The notes under the pieces: model-generated
Databases searched by the model: none
Seen by the model: only the letters and a program-made list of their open reading frames with translations
What the model was told of the DNA's origin: nothing
DNA from: a bacterium
Lineage (GTDB): Bacteria; Bdellovibrionota_C; UBA2361; RFPC01
Direction: 5' to 3'
NCBI GenBank assembly: GCA_022763385.1
Contig: JALEGQ010000097.1
Location: 1 to 43,886 of the forward strand
DNA: 43,886 bases
Translations under genes and position numbers: made by a program
Shown: piece by piece, positions 42,002 to 43,886 of the stretch
Numbering within the stretch: position 1 is the stretch's first letter
Layout of the letters: the number at the start of each line of letters is the position of its first letter

Positions 42002-43789
42002 TTGCACGGACAAGAAATGGCGAGCATCGCTATTATTTTCTTTTTAGCGATCAGTGCGCAGTGGCTTGGATGGAAGTTTCGCATTCCATCGATCATTCTG
42101 CTTCTCGTATTCGGTTTCTTTGCGGGGCCGATCTCGGGCATGATTGACCCCGATCACCTCCTTGGAGATCTCCTCTCGCCCTTTGTTTCCCTTGCGGTGG
42201 CGATGATCCTCTTCGAGGGGGGATTAAGCCTGCGGTTTGCAGAGATCCCCGGATTGCGTCGGGTCATCTTCTCGCTGATCAGTATCGGGATGCTCACGAC
42301 TTGGATCGTTGGGGCCTGGGCAGCCCGCGAGTTCCTCGGATTGGGCGTTCAGATGGCGCTCTTGCTTGGAGCGATCCTCACCGTTTCTGGCCCGACGGTC
42401 ATCATTCCCCTCCTCCGTGATATTCGCCCGAAACCGAGCCTCTCTTCGATTTTGAAGTGGGAGGGGATCCTGATCGACCCGATCGGAGCCCTCTTTGCGG
42501 TACTCCTCTTTGAGGTCATGATTCAGGGCGAGCTGCTCTCTGCGCCGATGCATATTGCGGGGGGAGTGCTGAAAACGGTGGTGGTTGGTGGGGTAGCGGG
42601 GATTCTCGGATCTGTGCTGCTTATCTATCTCATCAAGCGTTATCTCATCCCCGACTATCTTCAGAATCCCTTTTCGTTTTCTCTCGTCATTCTCGTCTTT
42701 GTGACCGCTGATTACTTTCAGCCGGAATCAGGACTCTTTGCCGTCACTTTGATGGGGATCATTCTGGCGAATCGGAGCACCCTCGTTATTCGGCACATCG
42801 TGGAGTTTAAAGAGAACCTTCAAGTACTCCTTATAGGGGTGCTTTTTATTCTCCTCTCTGCACGGCTTGAGATCGAGAACATTCGTGATCTCGATTGGAG
42901 GAGTTTGCTCTTTCTCCTCGTGATGGTGTTTGTCGCTCGCCCGCTCTCGGTGCTTTTCTCGACGGCAGGCTCTGGATTGTCGTGGCGGGAGCGGCTGTTT
43001 CTCTCTTGGATGGCCCCACGCGGGATCGTTGCCGCAGCGGTCGCATCGCTCTTTGGGCTCCAGCTCGAAGCCGCAGGCTTTGAGGGAGGGGAGCTCCTCG
43101 TTTCGTACACCTTCCTGATCATCGTCGGGGCTGGCTTTCTGTATGGCCTTACTGCGGGGCCCGTTGCCCGACTGCTCGGTGTTCAGCAGAAGGATGCTCA
43201 GGGAGTACTCTTTCTCGGAGCCCATCAGGTTGCTCGAGAGCTTGCCAAGCAGATCCAGCTTTCGGGATTTAAGGTCTTACTCGTTGATACGAACTGGGGG
43301 AACATCTCAGCAGCGAAGCTCGATGGCCTGCCGGCCCACTACGGGAATATTCTCTCTGAACACATCGACGGTGATGTTGATCTCGATGGAATCGGAAAGC
43401 TCTTTGCGCTGACACCGAACAATGAAGCGAACTCCCTTGCGGCGCTGCGTTTTGCTGAGCTCTTCGGACGAGCAGGGGTGTTTCAGCTCTCGCACGACAC
43501 CAAGAGCTCGCAAGATTCGGAAAAAATCCACCCGAAGCACCTCCGAGGACGTTTCCTCTTCGATAAGGACCAGCACTACAACGTCTTGCACCGAGAGATG
43601 CGAGAAGGCGCGGTCATAAAAACGATCTCGATCTCAGAAGAGTTCCCCTTTGAGAAGATTCGTGAGAATTATGAAGCCCTCTTTATTCCCCTGATCCTGA
43701 TCGATGATGAGAGATTTGATGTCATGACCCAAGATCTTGAGCTCGATCCAAAGCCGGGGCAGAAGATTATCGCCCTCGTGAAAGAGTAG
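42002..43789 (+). CDS. CPA1-type Na+/H+ antiporter with TrkA-N-like domain
   Basis: 595 residues. About twelve membrane segments up to residue 395 with the NhaP/CPA1 pattern: IPSIILLLVFGFFAGP, VAMILFEGGLSL, LTVSGPTVIIPLLRDIRP and KWEGILIDPIGAL, where the Asp of ILIDP is the transport aspartate. The cytoplasmic end has a Rossmann-like domain (QGVLFLGAHQVARELAKQI, VLLVDTN), related to TrkA-N/KTN regulatory domains though its glycine motif is degenerate, then a RCK-C-like segment. A TTG at 42002 is chosen since AGGGGGAG lies five bases upstream; the ATG at 42017 is the alternative. Exchanges Na+ or K+ for protons across the inner membrane. Confidence 0.9.
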   Translation: MHGQEMASIAIIFFLAISAQWLGWKFRIPSIILLLVFGFFAGPISGMIDPDHLLGDLLSPFVSLAVAMILFEGGLSLRFAEIPGLRRVIFSLISIGMLTTWIVGAWAAREFLGLGVQMALLLGAILTVSGPTVIIPLLRDIRPKPSLSSILKWEGILIDPIGALFAVLLFEVMIQGELLSAPMHIAGGVLKTVVVGGVAGILGSVLLIYLIKRYLIPDYLQNPFSFSLVILVFVTADYFQPESGLFAVTLMGIILANRSTLVIRHIVEFKENLQVLLIGVLFILLSARLEIENIRDLDWRSLLFLLVMVFVARPLSVLFSTAGSGLSWRERLFLSWMAPRGIVAAAVASLFGLQLEAAGFEGGELLVSYTFLIIVGAGFLYGLTAGPVARLLGVQQKDAQGVLFLGAHQVARELAKQIQLSGFKVLLVDTNWGNISAAKLDGLPAHYGNILSEHIDGDVDLDGIGKLFALTPNNEANSLAALRFAELFGRAGVFQLSHDTKSSQDSEKIHPKHLRGRFLFDKDQHYNVLHREMREGAVIKTISISEEFPFEKIRENYEALFIPLILIDDERFDVMTQDLELDPKPGQKIIALVKE

Positions 43790-43886
43790 ACCCCAGCGTT
43801 GCATAAAAATTGGCCCGTAGACTGCTTTGCTGCCACAATAGCAGCACATCTTGAAACTTTGAGCGAGTTTTTAGACCTCACTGTAC

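Overview
The window reads as chromosomal DNA of a Gram-negative bacterium of moderately high GC. Evidence for the Gram-negative envelope is a secreted beta-barrel-like outer-membrane protein, a lipoprotein, a lytic transglycosylase and several signal peptides. The atpI-atpB-atpE block stands apart from the F1 genes, the c subunit carries a cleavable-looking presequence, and topA ends in a histone-H1-like Lys/Ala tail. These traits fit the former Deltaproteobacteria (Myxococcota, Bdellovibrionota, Desulfobacterota and similar), but the lineage cannot be fixed from this sequence alone.

Layout. 1-4120: dnaA (minus) faces away from an F0 gene block (atpI-like, atpB, atpE) across an AT-rich 418-base gap; the block ends in a strong terminator. 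4223-9876: a low-GC secreted protein of unknown function, an unknown cytoplasmic protein, a large protein with a possible caspase-like C-terminus, and trxB. 9979-13730: an orphan biotin carboxylase, then a leftward run made of a Fic-protein remnant, a membrane-anchored protein and an RluA-type pseudouridine synthase. 13813-17706: rnhA, an outer-membrane protein, a lipoprotein, a DUF5522 protein and a lytic transglycosylase. 17760-22476: mnmG and topA.

22513-32725 is the accessory part: two tandem paralogous Ser/Thr kinase-like genes, a hipB-hipA toxin-antitoxin pair with its own operator, an AAA ATPase of the DUF4143 type, and a two-gene leftward unit. That unit is a STAND-type NTPase with a TPR-like C-terminus followed by an unrecognised protein built of about seven 85-residue modules. 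It is bracketed by two almost identical 29-base palindromes (27602-27630 and 32697-32725). The gap beside it carries a 106-base structured repeat whose only other copy here sits in the broken fic gene at 13568. This bracketed unit is the best candidate for an undescribed (possibly defence-related) system.

32768-43886 returns to housekeeping and envelope functions: glutamine synthetase, two small secreted proteins, a rightward membrane/glycosyltransferase operon (HTTM-like protein, GT2, TMTC-like GT-C with TPR, small membrane protein, GT87), a flavin reductase-like protein and a cation:proton antiporter with a TrkA-like domain. No tRNA, rRNA, CRISPR array or recognisable transposase gene was seen.
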